NCBI RefSeq assembly: GCF_011761185.1
Contig: NZ_JAAOYM010000001.1
Coordinates: 806,001 to 870,000, forward strand
Source: Saccharomonospora amisosensis
GTDB taxonomy: Bacteria; Actinomycetota; Actinomycetes; Mycobacteriales; Pseudonocardiaceae
Length of the DNA: 64,000 bases
Direction: 5' to 3'
Part shown: in pieces, positions 26,846-35,635 of the stretch
Layout: each line of letters begins with the position of its first letter
Position numbering within the stretch: the stretch's first letter is position 1
Translations under genes and position numbers: made by a program
The notes under the pieces: model-generated
Seen by the model: the letters and a program-made list of their open reading frames with translations, nothing else
The model's database searches: none
Told to the model about the DNA's origin: nothing

Positions 26846-27547
26846 CTACACGATGGTACCGGTGAGCAGAGCTACGAAGGCTCCTGCGATCAGAAATGGG
26901 CCGACCCGCAGCGACGTATCGCGCGGGAGTCGGCCGGCAGCGCGCAGGATCAGCTGGGCAACCGCGGCGAGGCCCCACCCGAACAGCGTTCCGGTGAGCA
27001 ACGTGCTCCAGCCAGCCGAGCACAACGCGAACCCCAGCAGGCCGCCCAACTTGACGTCTCCACCACCGAGCTGACCTGGGAAGAGAGCGTAGAGCGTGCC
27101 GTAGAACGCCAGAATGATCAGCATGCCAGTGAGTGCGCGTACCACCATCGCAGGGGTTTGATTGACAAACGTGCTCACCACGGCGGTGCTGGCAACGCCG
27201 ATATAGGCAGTGAGCATGAGCCAGTTCGGGAGCTTGCCTGTGCGAGCATCGATAACTGCCAGTGGAACAGCCGTGACCGTGAGTGCGCTCACAACGAAGA
27301 GTTCTGGTTGCCCATCCCATCGCAACGCGAGCAGCGGAAACAAGCTGGTCGTAAGAGCGAGTTGGGTGATCGTTTGCCACATCGGTAGGCACGACTCGTT
27401 ACGCCACGTAGCCAGCCAGGTGAGCGCGCTCGCGAGCGCGCCGACTATCGCCCATGTGGCGGGTGCGGAGATTGCTGTAATGATGATCTCCCCCGAACGG
27501 CGTAGTTGGTCCGACACGTCTCGTAGCGAGTCCGTTTGCGTGTCCAA
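26846..27547 (-). CDS. Prepilin peptidase, A24 family (TadV-like)
   Basis: About 233 residues with six or more hydrophobic helices. VIDARTGKLPNWL and GGGDVKLGGL carry the two catalytic aspartates of type IV prepilin peptidases, membrane aspartic proteases that cut the leader from Flp prepilins. The N-terminal methylase cysteines of PilD are absent, as in TadV. The TTG at 27547 is uncertain, and an internal GTG near 27517 is possible. It is read away from the pilus genes, which start 190 bases to the right, and should process the pilin encoded at 34204-34395. Confidence 0.85.
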   Translation of the reverse strand: MDTQTDSLRDVSDQLRRSGEIIITAISAPATWAIVGALASALTWLATWRNESCLPMWQTITQLALTTSLFPLLALRWDGQPELFVVSALTVTAVPLAVIDARTGKLPNWLMLTAYIGVASTAVVSTFVNQTPAMVVRALTGMLIILAFYGTLYALFPGQLGGGDVKLGGLLGFALCSAGWSTLLTGTLFGWGLAAVAQLILRAAGRLPRDTSLRVGPFLIAGAFVALLTGTIV

Positions 27548-27690
27548 ACGCTAGGGGCGGCTGGTCCACCAGGGCCACTTGGCCGTCTGTCGCTAGGCCA
27601 AACGGGTGAATTTCTGGTGCCGAAACGCTCCAGTTGTGGATTTGTGCCCAGGTCTCGTTGATGTGACCTGGGGGACCAGAGGTACACGTG

Positions 27691-27729
27691 GTCAGGTGCT
27701 TCGATCAAGTGACGAGAGGAACACCTGAC
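27691..27729 (+). promoter_or_regulatory. Inverted repeat just before the lipoprotein gene
   Basis: GTCAGGTG at 27691-27698 and CACCTGAC at 27722-27729 are perfect inverted arms 23 bases apart, ending 10 bases before the start codon at 27740. It could be an operator or an mRNA leader hairpin controlling the pilus operon. No -35/-10 pair was assigned with confidence. Confidence 0.35.
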
Positions 27730-27739
27730 TGGGGGTCGC

Positions 27740-28339
27740 ATGCATGCGCTGATGAGCCCAGCAAATCTACGGCGCTGGGGCGCTCTGTCTGGTCTGGTAA
27801 TCGTTTGCCTTGCGGGGACGCTGGCGTGCGAGTCGGGGGACTCGGGTGCGCCGGCCTCGAAGGCCAGCAATGCGCCGAGCGCTGACGCTTCACCGCCGGC
27901 ACCGTCGCCGACGAAGTCACCTGCCGAAGTGGCAGGCCAGCAGGCGACCGAGGCATACGTCGGCATGTGGCAGGCGATGGCCCGTGCGGGCGAGACATCG
28001 AACTGGCAGGCGCCTGAGCTAGCGCAGTATGCGACCGGTAACGCTCTGACCACGATCACGCGCAGCTTGTACGCCGATCACTTCAACCATGTGGTGAGTC
28101 GAGGCAGGCCCAAGAACAACCCCACGGTGTCCGCGGTAGATCCGCCGAATAACCCGAGCACAGTCCGGATCAATGACTGCGGGGACTCGACGAACTGGTT
28201 GCAGTACAAGGAAGGAACGAACGAGCCCGTTGATAACTCGCCTGGCGGGCGACGTTCCATCGTGGCGGAGGTGAAGAAGCAGGCGGACGGGAGCTGGAAG
28301 GTTGATCGGTTCGCGGTGGAAGGACTCGGGTCATGCTGA
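27740..28339 (+). CDS. Secreted lipoprotein of the Tad locus
   Basis: A 199-residue protein. A hydrophobic signal (LSGLVIVCLAGTLAC) ends in a lipobox-like LACES, so the cysteine near residue 30 should be lipidated. A Ser/Pro/Ala linker follows, then a domain with YVGMWQAMARAGETSNW, common in actinobacterial secreted proteins of unknown role. The C-terminus has VDRFAVEGLGSC. It overlaps the next secreted protein by seven bases. The position at the head of the pilus genes suggests an envelope role in pilus assembly. Confidence 0.7.
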   Translation: MHALMSPANLRRWGALSGLVIVCLAGTLACESGDSGAPASKASNAPSADASPPAPSPTKSPAEVAGQQATEAYVGMWQAMARAGETSNWQAPELAQYATGNALTTITRSLYADHFNHVVSRGRPKNNPTVSAVDPPNNPSTVRINDCGDSTNWLQYKEGTNEPVDNSPGGRRSIVAEVKKQADGSWKVDRFAVEGLGSC

Positions 28340-29340
28340 GGCGAACGATCATCACAACCGGTGCGGTGTCCACCATGCTTCTCCTCGGTGCAACCCCAGC
28401 GTTCGCGGGTGATCCGTGGGGCGGTGTCGATTGTGATCAGGTGCCCTACGCTGGATGCGATTTGGGCGCCGGACAAGGTCGCCAACCTGGGCAGCCTTCG
28501 CGACCGCAGCAACCGGGCTCTGGCCAGGAAGACGACGGCGATCCCTCGACCCCGAGGCCGCAGGGCGACCAGATTGTGGGGGACCCGAACCTGGCCAACT
28601 GCGGCTATGTACGAAGCGACTACCGGCCACCGAGCCAGGGCACAGTGACAATTGGCTACCACCCGCCTCGCAGCGGCGGCGCGGTCACGGTGACGCCCGC
28701 TCTCTACCGGGCGACTACGGCGCCGGCGATAGCGCGACCCGTGCAGCAGCAGCCACCGCCTGGGCAGCCGGGGGCTTGGTACGTGTATCAGTGTTCCGGT
28801 GAGGGGTGGCGGGATGCGCTTTACCGACCGCCGATCTGGATTCCTGACGGGCAGGCTGCGGCTCCCTCGCCGGAGCAGTTGGCGCAGCAGGCGTACAACC
28901 AGTTGCGACTACCGTCGCCTCAGATTCGTGCGAACCCCGTGGGGACGCAGTTGGTCAACCTTCCGACCTGGCTATGGCTGGATCAGTCCAGTTGGGGCCC
29001 GCGGTCGGCCACCGCGTCAGTTCCGGGGGTGTCGGTGACTGCCACGGCAACGCCCCAGTCGGTGACCTGGTCGATGGGTGACGGTTCCACCGTGACGTGC
29101 CCCGGGGCGGGAACTCCGTTCCCGACGGGTGGCAATCCGTCGGCGGCCTCGCCCGATTGCGGCCACACCTACACGCGCTCCTCGCAAGGCCAACCCAATA
29201 ACCAGTTTCCAGTCTCGGCCACAATCCACTGGACGGTGACTTGGGCCGGAGCCGGCCAGGGCGGGACGTTCCCGAGCCTGACCACGACGTCGAGCGCGTC
29301 GTTCGCAGTAGCGGAATCGCAGGCAGTGAACACGAACTAA
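28333..29340 (+). CDS. Secreted Pro-rich protein of the Tad locus
   Basis: A 335-residue protein with a classical signal peptide (TMLLLGATPAFA|GDP). After it comes a Gln/Pro/Gly-rich stretch, then a region with WYVYQCSGEGWRDALYRPPIW and a C-terminal beta-like domain with VSVTATATPQSVTWSMGDG and CGHTYTRSSQG. The last resembles PKD-type folds. Homologous secreted proteins are usual in actinomycete Tad loci; I do not know their function. It is followed by 109 bases before the SAF-domain gene. Confidence 0.7.
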   Translation: MLRRTIITTGAVSTMLLLGATPAFAGDPWGGVDCDQVPYAGCDLGAGQGRQPGQPSRPQQPGSGQEDDGDPSTPRPQGDQIVGDPNLANCGYVRSDYRPPSQGTVTIGYHPPRSGGAVTVTPALYRATTAPAIARPVQQQPPPGQPGAWYVYQCSGEGWRDALYRPPIWIPDGQAAAPSPEQLAQQAYNQLRLPSPQIRANPVGTQLVNLPTWLWLDQSSWGPRSATASVPGVSVTATATPQSVTWSMGDGSTVTCPGAGTPFPTGGNPSAASPDCGHTYTRSSQGQPNNQFPVSATIHWTVTWAGAGQGGTFPSLTTTSSASFAVAESQAVNTN

Positions 29341-29449
29341 GCCCGATTCCCGTGCTGTAGAGCCAAAAAACGAATTCGATCAAGCGAGCGCCCCGCATTT
29401 CCAAGCGAGAGTGGGGTGCGAGGTACTCCCTTGCCTGGAGGTCGCTGCC

Positions 29450-30148
29450 ATGCCCACACCAGTGTCCACTCAGGAGCCTGCCCAGGGGCCGCCGACGCCG
29501 TCGCGGTCGTGGGCGGGGCGTAAGCCCGGTGCGCCTACGCGGTTCACCGGCAGCGGACGTCGCCGGCGTGTGCCATATCTCGTGATCGGGTTGCTGCTGG
29601 TCGTCATGTGCGCGGCGGGCGCGGTCCTGACCGTGATGCAAGTGGGCAACCGTGAGCCGATGCTTGCACTGACACGTCCGGTCAGCGTGGGGCACATTCT
29701 CACCGCGCAGGACCTTCGGCAGGTCCCACTGTCGGCCGATTCCGGCGCGGACGTCATTCCCGCTAGCCAAGCCCAAGCGGTGCTCGGGCAGCCTGTGGCG
29801 TACTCCCTTCCCAGCGGCGCGCTGCTGTCGCGCTCGGCGCTGGGCCAGCCCCAGGTTCCTCCCGCTGGGCAGGGTGTGGTCGCGGTCGGAGTGAAACCGG
29901 GTCAATTCCCACCCGAGATTGCCCCTGGAACCACAGTGTCGGTGATCGTGGTGCCCAACAGCAGCACCGGCGCCGGTCAAACGGCATCGGGCGGTCCGTG
30001 GTCGGCAGTGGTGACCAGTGTGTCCGCGCAGGCCAACGATCAGTCCACTGTGGTCTCCCTCCAATTGCCGACCACCAGCGCGCGTCAAGTCGCGGCGATC
30101 CCACCTGGCCAGCTTTCGCTGGTGGCTGTCCCCGCGGGAGGCCAGTAA
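29450..30148 (+). CDS. SAF-domain CpaB/RcpC-like pilus assembly protein
   Basis: A 232-residue protein; ATG 29450 has GGAG ten bases upstream. One membrane helix (VPYLVIGLLLVVMCAAGAVLTV, near residue 45) is followed by a SAF domain (LTRPVSVGHILTAQDLRQV, then ALLSRSAL) of the CpaB type. These periplasmic or envelope proteins guide Flp pilus export. Gram-positive versions sit outside the membrane. Its stop overlaps the next start (TAATG). Confidence 0.8.
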   Translation: MPTPVSTQEPAQGPPTPSRSWAGRKPGAPTRFTGSGRRRRVPYLVIGLLLVVMCAAGAVLTVMQVGNREPMLALTRPVSVGHILTAQDLRQVPLSADSGADVIPASQAQAVLGQPVAYSLPSGALLSRSALGQPQVPPAGQGVVAVGVKPGQFPPEIAPGTTVSVIVVPNSSTGAGQTASGGPWSAVVTSVSAQANDQSTVVSLQLPTTSARQVAAIPPGQLSLVAVPAGGQ

Positions 30149-30966
30149 TGCTCGTAGGACTCTGCTCGGTGAAGGGTTCCCCTGGCGTCACCACCACGGC
30201 GCTGGCCCTCGCCGCACGGTGGCCTGACGGCGACCCCGTTCTGATCGAAGCTGATCCGTCCGGAGGCGACCTCGCAGCACGTTTCCGCCTGTCCGCCAGT
30301 CCTGGCCTGGTCTCGCTGGCTGCCGCATCCCGGCGCGACCCGCATCGCAGCTTGGTGCATGAGCACTGCCAGATGCTGCCGGGAGGGCTGCCTGTCGTGG
30401 TCGGACCTGTGGCGGCCGACCAAGCGCGGGCCGCGCTGGGCGTGCTGGCTGCTCGCGGAGCTCAGGCGGTGCGCTCCGCAGCGCAGGGACCGGCGACTGC
30501 CGTGCTCGTTGATGCTGGCCGGTTGGACGCCTCGTCCCCGGCATTGCCGGTGGTGCGCGGTGCGGATGCGTTGCTGGTGCTGGCCCGGCCGCGAGCCGAA
30601 GAACTGTCCCATGTGGCGACGCTGCTCGGCGCGGTGCCGACCTGGACGCGGATGCCGGGGCTGGTACTGGTCGGTTCCGGGTACGGCAAGGCCGAAGTCG
30701 AGCGCGAACTCCAGGTTCCGGTCATGGCCACGCTGCCCGACGATCCTCGGGGCGCGGATGTCCTGTGTGGACGCTCATCAGGACGGGGGCCGGATCGCTC
30801 CGTCCTTGGCCGCGCTGCAGAGCGGCTTGCTCGCGCAGTGACCCACCAGGCAAGTCGAGGTGAGGCCAGTTCAGGTCGGAATGGCCAATCCGCGTTGACG
30901 TCGCAGCCACAGCTGACTGTCGCGAGCTCTGGACAACTTACCGGAGATGGGGTGGTGCCACCGTGA
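30148..30966 (+). CDS. CpaE/MinD-like P-loop protein of the Tad locus
   Basis: A 272-residue protein. The N-terminus VKGSPGVTTTALALAARW takes the place of the deviant Walker A (KGGxGKTT), with Val where the Lys normally stands. IEADPSGGDLA follows as the Walker-like second motif. CpaE-type ATPases help position pilus machinery at the pole. The Lys-to-Val change is typical of an actinobacterial branch as I remember it, and may mean weak or no hydrolysis. It is coupled to the SAF gene before and TadA after. Confidence 0.75.
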   Translation: MLVGLCSVKGSPGVTTTALALAARWPDGDPVLIEADPSGGDLAARFRLSASPGLVSLAAASRRDPHRSLVHEHCQMLPGGLPVVVGPVAADQARAALGVLAARGAQAVRSAAQGPATAVLVDAGRLDASSPALPVVRGADALLVLARPRAEELSHVATLLGAVPTWTRMPGLVLVGSGYGKAEVERELQVPVMATLPDDPRGADVLCGRSSGRGPDRSVLGRAAERLARAVTHQASRGEASSGRNGQSALTSQPQLTVASSGQLTGDGVVPP

Positions 30967-32399
30967 CCTCACAACCACACAGCCGAAACGGGGCTTTTCC
31001 TGACTTTGGTGGCAACACGTCGCCGGATACGCGACTTGGTATGTCGGAAAACGGACATGCCCAGCCGCAGGTGGAGCACCCCGGCGCCGAGGCATTGCGG
31101 GCTCGGCTGCGCCAGGCGGTATCGGCTGGGCTGGCCGAACGCATCCGGGCGGACGAGCAAGCCGGTCGCCCACCCCTGGACCACGTGGGTCGCCGCAACC
31201 TGGCAGAGAAACTGGCCACCGACGAAGCAGACGCCTACGCGGCCGAACAGCTGGCGAACCCCAGTACGTCCACCCTCGTCCCTGACGGAGTGGAACAGCG
31301 AGTCATCGCCTCGGTCCTGGATGACGTCTTCGGCATGGCCGGCCTGCAACCGCTCCTGGCGGACCCGAACATCGAGAACATCAACGTCAACGGCTGCGAC
31401 CGTGTGTTCGTGCGCTATGCCAACGGGGAGCGCGCCCAGATGCCGCCCGTGGCCGCCTCAGACGACGAACTGATCGACCTGGTGCGCTCTCTGGCGACAC
31501 GGAGCGGGGTCGAGGAGCGGCGATTCGACCGCGGCTCGCCCAGTGTCAGTGTCGAACTGCCGGACGGCTCGCGGATGTTCGCGGTCATGGCCGTCACCGA
31601 ACGCCCATCAGTATCGATCCGCCGACACCGCTTTCAACGCGTCACCTTGGCCAGGCTCCGAGAGCTCGGCACCATCGACGCCGGTCTGGAAGCGCTGCTC
31701 GCCGCGATGGTGCGCGCCCGACTCAACGTGCTGGTCTGCGGCGGGACCGCGATTGGCAAGACAACCATGCTCCGTGGCTTGGCGTCGACGATCCCGCCCC
31801 AGGAACGGTTGATCACCATCGAGGACAACTTCGAACTCGGCCTCGACCGCGATCCACAGCATCCCGACGTGAAGGCCATGCAGGCTCGCGAAGCCAACGT
31901 GGAGGGAGAAGGCGCGATCTCGCAGGCCGAACTCGTCCGCTGGGCACTGCGCATGAGCCCTGATCGCGTCATCGTCGGCGAGGTCCGCGGCCCTGAAGTG
32001 GTGCCGATGTGCAATGCGATGTCGCAGGGCAATGACGGCAGCATGGCCACTCTGCACGCCTCCACCTCGCGAGGTGCGTTCACGAAGCTCGCCTCCTACG
32101 CCGCCCAAGGCGCCGAGCGGCTTCCCCTCGAGGCGACCAACCTCCTGGTGGCCTCAGCGCTGCACTTCGTCGTGCACCTAGCCGAGGCGCGCGACGACAA
32201 AACCCGCGTGGTCAGCTCCGTCAGGGAAGTCATTGACGCCGATGACAAACAGGTCATCTCCAACGAGGTCTACCGGCCCGGCCCAGACGGACGCGCCATC
32301 CCCGGGGTGCCCCTGCGCGCCGACACGGTGGAACGACTGGTCGAAGCCGGATTCGACCCCGAGTTGTTCGAACGCTCCGACGGATGGTGGCGACCATGA
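30963..32399 (+). CDS. tadA: TadA/CpaF secretion ATPase
   Basis: A 478-residue type II/IV secretion ATPase starting GTG 30963, overlapping the previous stop. The N-terminal domain has NIENINVNGCDRVFVRY. Walker A is CGGTAIGKTT at about 259-268, with Ala-Ile where most homologues have Gly-Ser. EDNFELGL, MQAREANVEGEG and VGEVRGPEVVPM follow as Asp-box, His/linker and Walker B motifs, then GNDGSMATLHAS. It powers pilin polymerisation at the inner face of the membrane, together with TadB and TadC. Confidence 0.93.
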   Translation: MTSQPHSRNGAFPDFGGNTSPDTRLGMSENGHAQPQVEHPGAEALRARLRQAVSAGLAERIRADEQAGRPPLDHVGRRNLAEKLATDEADAYAAEQLANPSTSTLVPDGVEQRVIASVLDDVFGMAGLQPLLADPNIENINVNGCDRVFVRYANGERAQMPPVAASDDELIDLVRSLATRSGVEERRFDRGSPSVSVELPDGSRMFAVMAVTERPSVSIRRHRFQRVTLARLRELGTIDAGLEALLAAMVRARLNVLVCGGTAIGKTTMLRGLASTIPPQERLITIEDNFELGLDRDPQHPDVKAMQAREANVEGEGAISQAELVRWALRMSPDRVIVGEVRGPEVVPMCNAMSQGNDGSMATLHASTSRGAFTKLASYAAQGAERLPLEATNLLVASALHFVVHLAEARDDKTRVVSSVREVIDADDKQVISNEVYRPGPDGRAIPGVPLRADTVERLVEAGFDPELFERSDGWWRP

Positions 32400-33289
32400 G
32401 CATCACCACGCTTCTCGCCGGACTCCTCGGCACCGGTTTCGCGGCCGGCCTGATCCTCATCGCAGTCGGAATACGTGGCCGCGAACCCGCTGCCCCTGGC
32501 CCCGCGAACCGGTGGATGTCGTGGTGGCAGCGGTACCGGGAACGGACCTCGGCACGCTGGTTGGCCGCAAGCGTTGTCGCTGGCCTGCTCGCCGGGTTGG
32601 TCACCGGCTGGGTCGCGGGAGGCATCCTGGTCGCGCTCGCCGCATGGGCGCTGCCCCGGGTGCTGGGCGGCAACCGAGAACATGAGTACCGGGTTCAACG
32701 GATCGAGGCCATCGCCGCCTGGACCGAGATGCTGCGCGACACGCTCGCAGCAGCCGCGGGACTGGAACAAGCGATTCTGGCCACCGTCGACACCACGCCC
32801 GAGGCGATCCGCGATGACGTGCGCGAGCTCGCCGTGCGGATCGAGCGCGGCGACAGGCTGGCCGACGCGCTCAAGGACATGGCGGACGACCTCAACGATC
32901 CCACCGCCGACCTGGTGATCTCGGCACTGGTTCTCGCCTCCCAGCACCAAGCCCGCCAGCTCGCGGATCTCCTGGGAGAACTGGCCATCGAGGCACGCGA
33001 GCAAGTCTCCATGCGGCTGCGCGTGGAAGCCGGCCGAGCCCGCACGCGCACCAGCGTGCGCGTCATCGTCACCACGACCCTGGTGTTCGCCACCGGTCTC
33101 GTCGCCCTCAACCGCGGCTACCTCGCGCCCTACGACGGCGTTTTCGGGCAACTCATGCTGCTGGTCGTCGGCGGACTCTTCGGACTGGCGTTCGTGTGGC
33201 TGGACAAGATCAGCCGGCTGGCCGTGCCGGAGCGCTTCTTGACCAACCTCACCGTCTCCGATGTCGCACGCCAGGAGGTGGGCGGATGA
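32396..33289 (+). CDS. tadB: TadB pilus assembly membrane protein
   Basis: A 297-residue inner-membrane platform protein. Hydrophobic helices occur at the N-terminus (LLAGLLGTGFAAGLILIAV), near 60-85, and in the last 70 residues. The central cytoplasmic part EAIAAWTEMLRDTLAAAAGLEQAI is the T2SSF/GspF-type segment. It works with TadC and TadA. The start overlaps the TadA stop by four bases (ATGA). Confidence 0.88.
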   Translation: MSITTLLAGLLGTGFAAGLILIAVGIRGREPAAPGPANRWMSWWQRYRERTSARWLAASVVAGLLAGLVTGWVAGGILVALAAWALPRVLGGNREHEYRVQRIEAIAAWTEMLRDTLAAAAGLEQAILATVDTTPEAIRDDVRELAVRIERGDRLADALKDMADDLNDPTADLVISALVLASQHQARQLADLLGELAIEAREQVSMRLRVEAGRARTRTSVRVIVTTTLVFATGLVALNRGYLAPYDGVFGQLMLLVVGGLFGLAFVWLDKISRLAVPERFLTNLTVSDVARQEVGG

Positions 33290-34185
33290 TCACCACAGCG
33301 CTCCTGCTCGGCGCAGGAACCGGACTGGGTCTGTGGGTCCTGCTGGTCTGGCTCCTTCCCCCGCGGCCATCGCTGGCCAGCGCGCTGGCTGCCGCAGGAG
33401 CCACCCCGAAACCCAAACCGGTCATCACCACCCCTGATGCCGGTGGCTGGGCCGCACGAGTGGGACGCCCCGCGGTCCGCCCGCTCGCCGCGCTCGGCCT
33501 GCCAGGGCAGAAGCGACGGCGCGACCTGATGGTGCTGGAGCGCTCCCCGGACGCGCTCCTGGCCGAGAAGGCAGTACTCGCTGTCGCCGGCCTGCTGCTG
33601 CCCACCGCGCTCCAGCTCGTCTTGCTGGCTGCGGGACTTGCGCTGCCGTGGGAATTTCCTTTCGTCGCTGGCCTGGCCTGCGCAGTGGGTGGGTTTCTGT
33701 TGCCAGACTTGGATGTCCGCCAACAAGCAGAGCGCAGACGCACGTCGTTTCGTCATGCCCTCTCGGCGTACCTCAATCTCGTCCGCGTCTCCCTGGCCGG
33801 AGGCGCTGGGGTGGATGGAGCGCTGACCGATGCGGCCAGCACCGGCCAAGGCTGGGCGTTCGCCCAGATCCGGCGAGCACTGACCACCGCACGCCTGACC
33901 CGGACGACGCCGTGGGCCACGTTGCGCCAGCTCGGCGAGGAACTCGACGTTCGCGAACTCGTCGAGCTCGCGTCGTCGGTGTCCCTTGCCGGAACCGAGG
34001 GCGCCAAGGTGCGTGCCAGCCTCGCGGCCAAGGCTGGCGCGATGCGCACACACGAGCTCACCGAAGCCGAAGGCGAAGCACAGGCCGCCACCGAGCGCAT
34101 GTCGTTGCCGGTCATCTGCCTCTTCGCCGGCTTCTTGGTGTTCATCGGATACCCGGCGATCGCCACCGTCCTCGGCAGCTTGTGA
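33286..34185 (+). CDS. tadC: TadC pilus assembly membrane protein
   Basis: A 299-residue membrane protein with helices at the N-terminus, around 90-135, and at the C-terminus (LPVICLFAGFLVFIGYPAI). The domain containing RHALSAYLNLVRVSLAGGAGVDGAL is again of GspF type. It pairs with TadB to form the platform for pilin extraction. The start overlaps the TadB stop. An 18-base gap separates it from the Flp pilin gene. Confidence 0.88.
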   Translation: MITTALLLGAGTGLGLWVLLVWLLPPRPSLASALAAAGATPKPKPVITTPDAGGWAARVGRPAVRPLAALGLPGQKRRRDLMVLERSPDALLAEKAVLAVAGLLLPTALQLVLLAAGLALPWEFPFVAGLACAVGGFLLPDLDVRQQAERRRTSFRHALSAYLNLVRVSLAGGAGVDGALTDAASTGQGWAFAQIRRALTTARLTRTTPWATLRQLGEELDVRELVELASSVSLAGTEGAKVRASLAAKAGAMRTHELTEAEGEAQAATERMSLPVICLFAGFLVFIGYPAIATVLGSL

Positions 34186-34203
34186 GACAAGGAGAACCCG
34201 CTG

Positions 34204-34395
34204 ATGCTGACCTATTTCATCGCCATCATCGGCCTTTGCCGTGCCCGGCTTGACGAACTTCGCTCGGACGAGCGCGGCTACTCCACCGAAGCCGTACTGG
34301 TGACCGCGCTCCTGGTCGCCGCTGCGATCGCCGTGATCGCGATCATCGTGGCCGCGGTGACTCGAAAGGCCGGAGAGATCAACGACAAGATGTGA
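34204..34395 (+). CDS. Flp-type prepilin
   Basis: A 63-residue protein. DERGYSTEAVLVTALLVAAAIAV has the Gly-Tyr-Ser-Thr-Glu context of Flp pilins. The peptidase should cut near the Gly, leaving a hydrophobic N-terminal helix with the essential Glu at mature position 5. The tail is short and charged (TRKAGEINDKM). It is the main pilin candidate of the locus, placed directly after TadC. Confidence 0.8.
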   Translation: MLTYFIAIIGLCRARLDELRSDERGYSTEAVLVTALLVAAAIAVIAIIVAAVTRKAGEINDKM

Positions 34396-34404
34396 GACGT
34401 CACC

Positions 34405-34896
34405 ATGTCTGCTCGGATCGACCGACGACGAGGACACGCGCGTTGGCGGAGACTGACCAAAGACGAGCGCGGGGCGGTGTCAGCTGAACTCGTCCTCGCG
34501 ATCCCCGCCCTGCTGCTGCTCATCCTGCTAATCGCGCAATTTGCGATCTGGGCACACGCGACGCACATTGCTCAAGCCGCTGCCTCTCAAGCACTGTCCG
34601 CCGCACGGGTGCAGGGAGGCAGCAGTGCGGACGGCCAGGCCGAAGCAGACGATGTCCTGGCGCAGCTTGGCAGTGGACCACTACGCAATCCCCGGGCGAC
34701 GGTGAATCGAGGGCCACAAGAGTCCACTGTAGATATCGGTGGCGAGGCAGCGAGCGTCGTTCCGTTCCTTCATCTGCCGGTCAAAGCACGCGCAGTCGGG
34801 CCGAGCGAGCGGTTCGTCCCGCCAGCACTTGGGTTCGCGAATCCTGAAGCGCCCGCGGATGGCAACCCCACCACCGGAGGCAAGGGATGGCACTAG
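34405..34896 (+). CDS. TadE-like pseudopilin
   Basis: A 163-residue protein. DERGAVSAELVLAIPALLLLILLIAQF is the TadE-type N-terminal helix with a conserved Glu after the prepilin-like cleavage context. A Gly/Ser-rich extracellular part and an unstructured C-terminus follow. TadE, TadF and TadG are minor pilins that help initiate assembly. It lies nine bases from the Flp pilin gene. Confidence 0.8.
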   Translation: MSARIDRRRGHARWRRLTKDERGAVSAELVLAIPALLLLILLIAQFAIWAHATHIAQAAASQALSAARVQGGSSADGQAEADDVLAQLGSGPLRNPRATVNRGPQESTVDIGGEAASVVPFLHLPVKARAVGPSERFVPPALGFANPEAPADGNPTTGGKGWH

Positions 34897-34973
34897 CCGT
34901 CGGCGTGCATTCGATGAGGGATGGCTTGGTTCGGAAGCCGCAGCCGGTGACGAGCTCGCTGCGGGGATGGCGA

Positions 34974-35537
34974 CTACACGTCTGGGAGGGGGTAGCGCTC
35001 CGTGAACTCGGCGATGGTCACTCCCATTATGACCACGTCGTGGTGGCGCCCCGCGAAGTACTCGTGATCGCGCAACCGCCCTTCGACCTGGAAGCCGAGT
35101 TTCTCATGAAGATTGATCGATGCCTCGTTGAATGCGTAGATGCCGACACCGCACTTGTGAAAGCGCCGTTCGCCGAACATGTACCGCAAGAGCACAACAA
35201 TCGCGTCACTCGCAAATCCCCGGCGTTGATAGTCGCGGCCAATGCCGATGCCGTAGCTGAATCGGCCAGCACGCTGGTCGATGTTCGTCGTGGACAGCGC
35301 ACCGACAACGATCTGCTCGGACAGCGACTCGATGGCGAGCTGGAACTCATCATCCGATGCCGGCTGCGTGGCGCGGTCAGTAGCCCACCGGCGGTAGCCG
35401 GCAGCCGAACGCGGCGGATGGATGAGATCGACACTGCGCATATCCGCCGAGAACTGATCGAATCGCATGAAGGCTTGCCAATCTTCGGGTTCGATCCCGC
35501 GCAGCCGAACTTTGGTCCCATCCCAGATCGACGTCAT
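34974..35537 (-). CDS. GNAT N-acetyltransferase (RimJ/RimL type)
   Basis: A 187-residue protein. VRLRGIEPEDWQAFMRFDQ is the N-terminal strand/helix of the fold, and IGIGRDYQRRGFASDAIVVLLRYMF holds the acetyl-CoA-binding R/Q-x-x-G-x-G/A motif. NEASINLHEKLGFQVEGRLRDHEYFAGRHHDVVIM is the C-terminal half typical of ribosomal-protein-type acetyltransferases. It stands on the opposite strand between two pilus pseudopilin genes, which points to a later insertion. The substrate is unknown. Confidence 0.85.
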   Translation of the reverse strand: MTSIWDGTKVRLRGIEPEDWQAFMRFDQFSADMRSVDLIHPPRSAAGYRRWATDRATQPASDDEFQLAIESLSEQIVVGALSTTNIDQRAGRFSYGIGIGRDYQRRGFASDAIVVLLRYMFGERRFHKCGVGIYAFNEASINLHEKLGFQVEGRLRDHEYFAGRHHDVVIMGVTIAEFTERYPLPDV

Positions 35538-35635
35538 GCCCCGGATTCAAGCAGTGCGGTCCTCGGACGACGAAACGGTTTTTCGGCGTGGCGGGTCAGC
35601 GAACGTGCCATGGTTCAAACGCCAGGGGCAACAGG

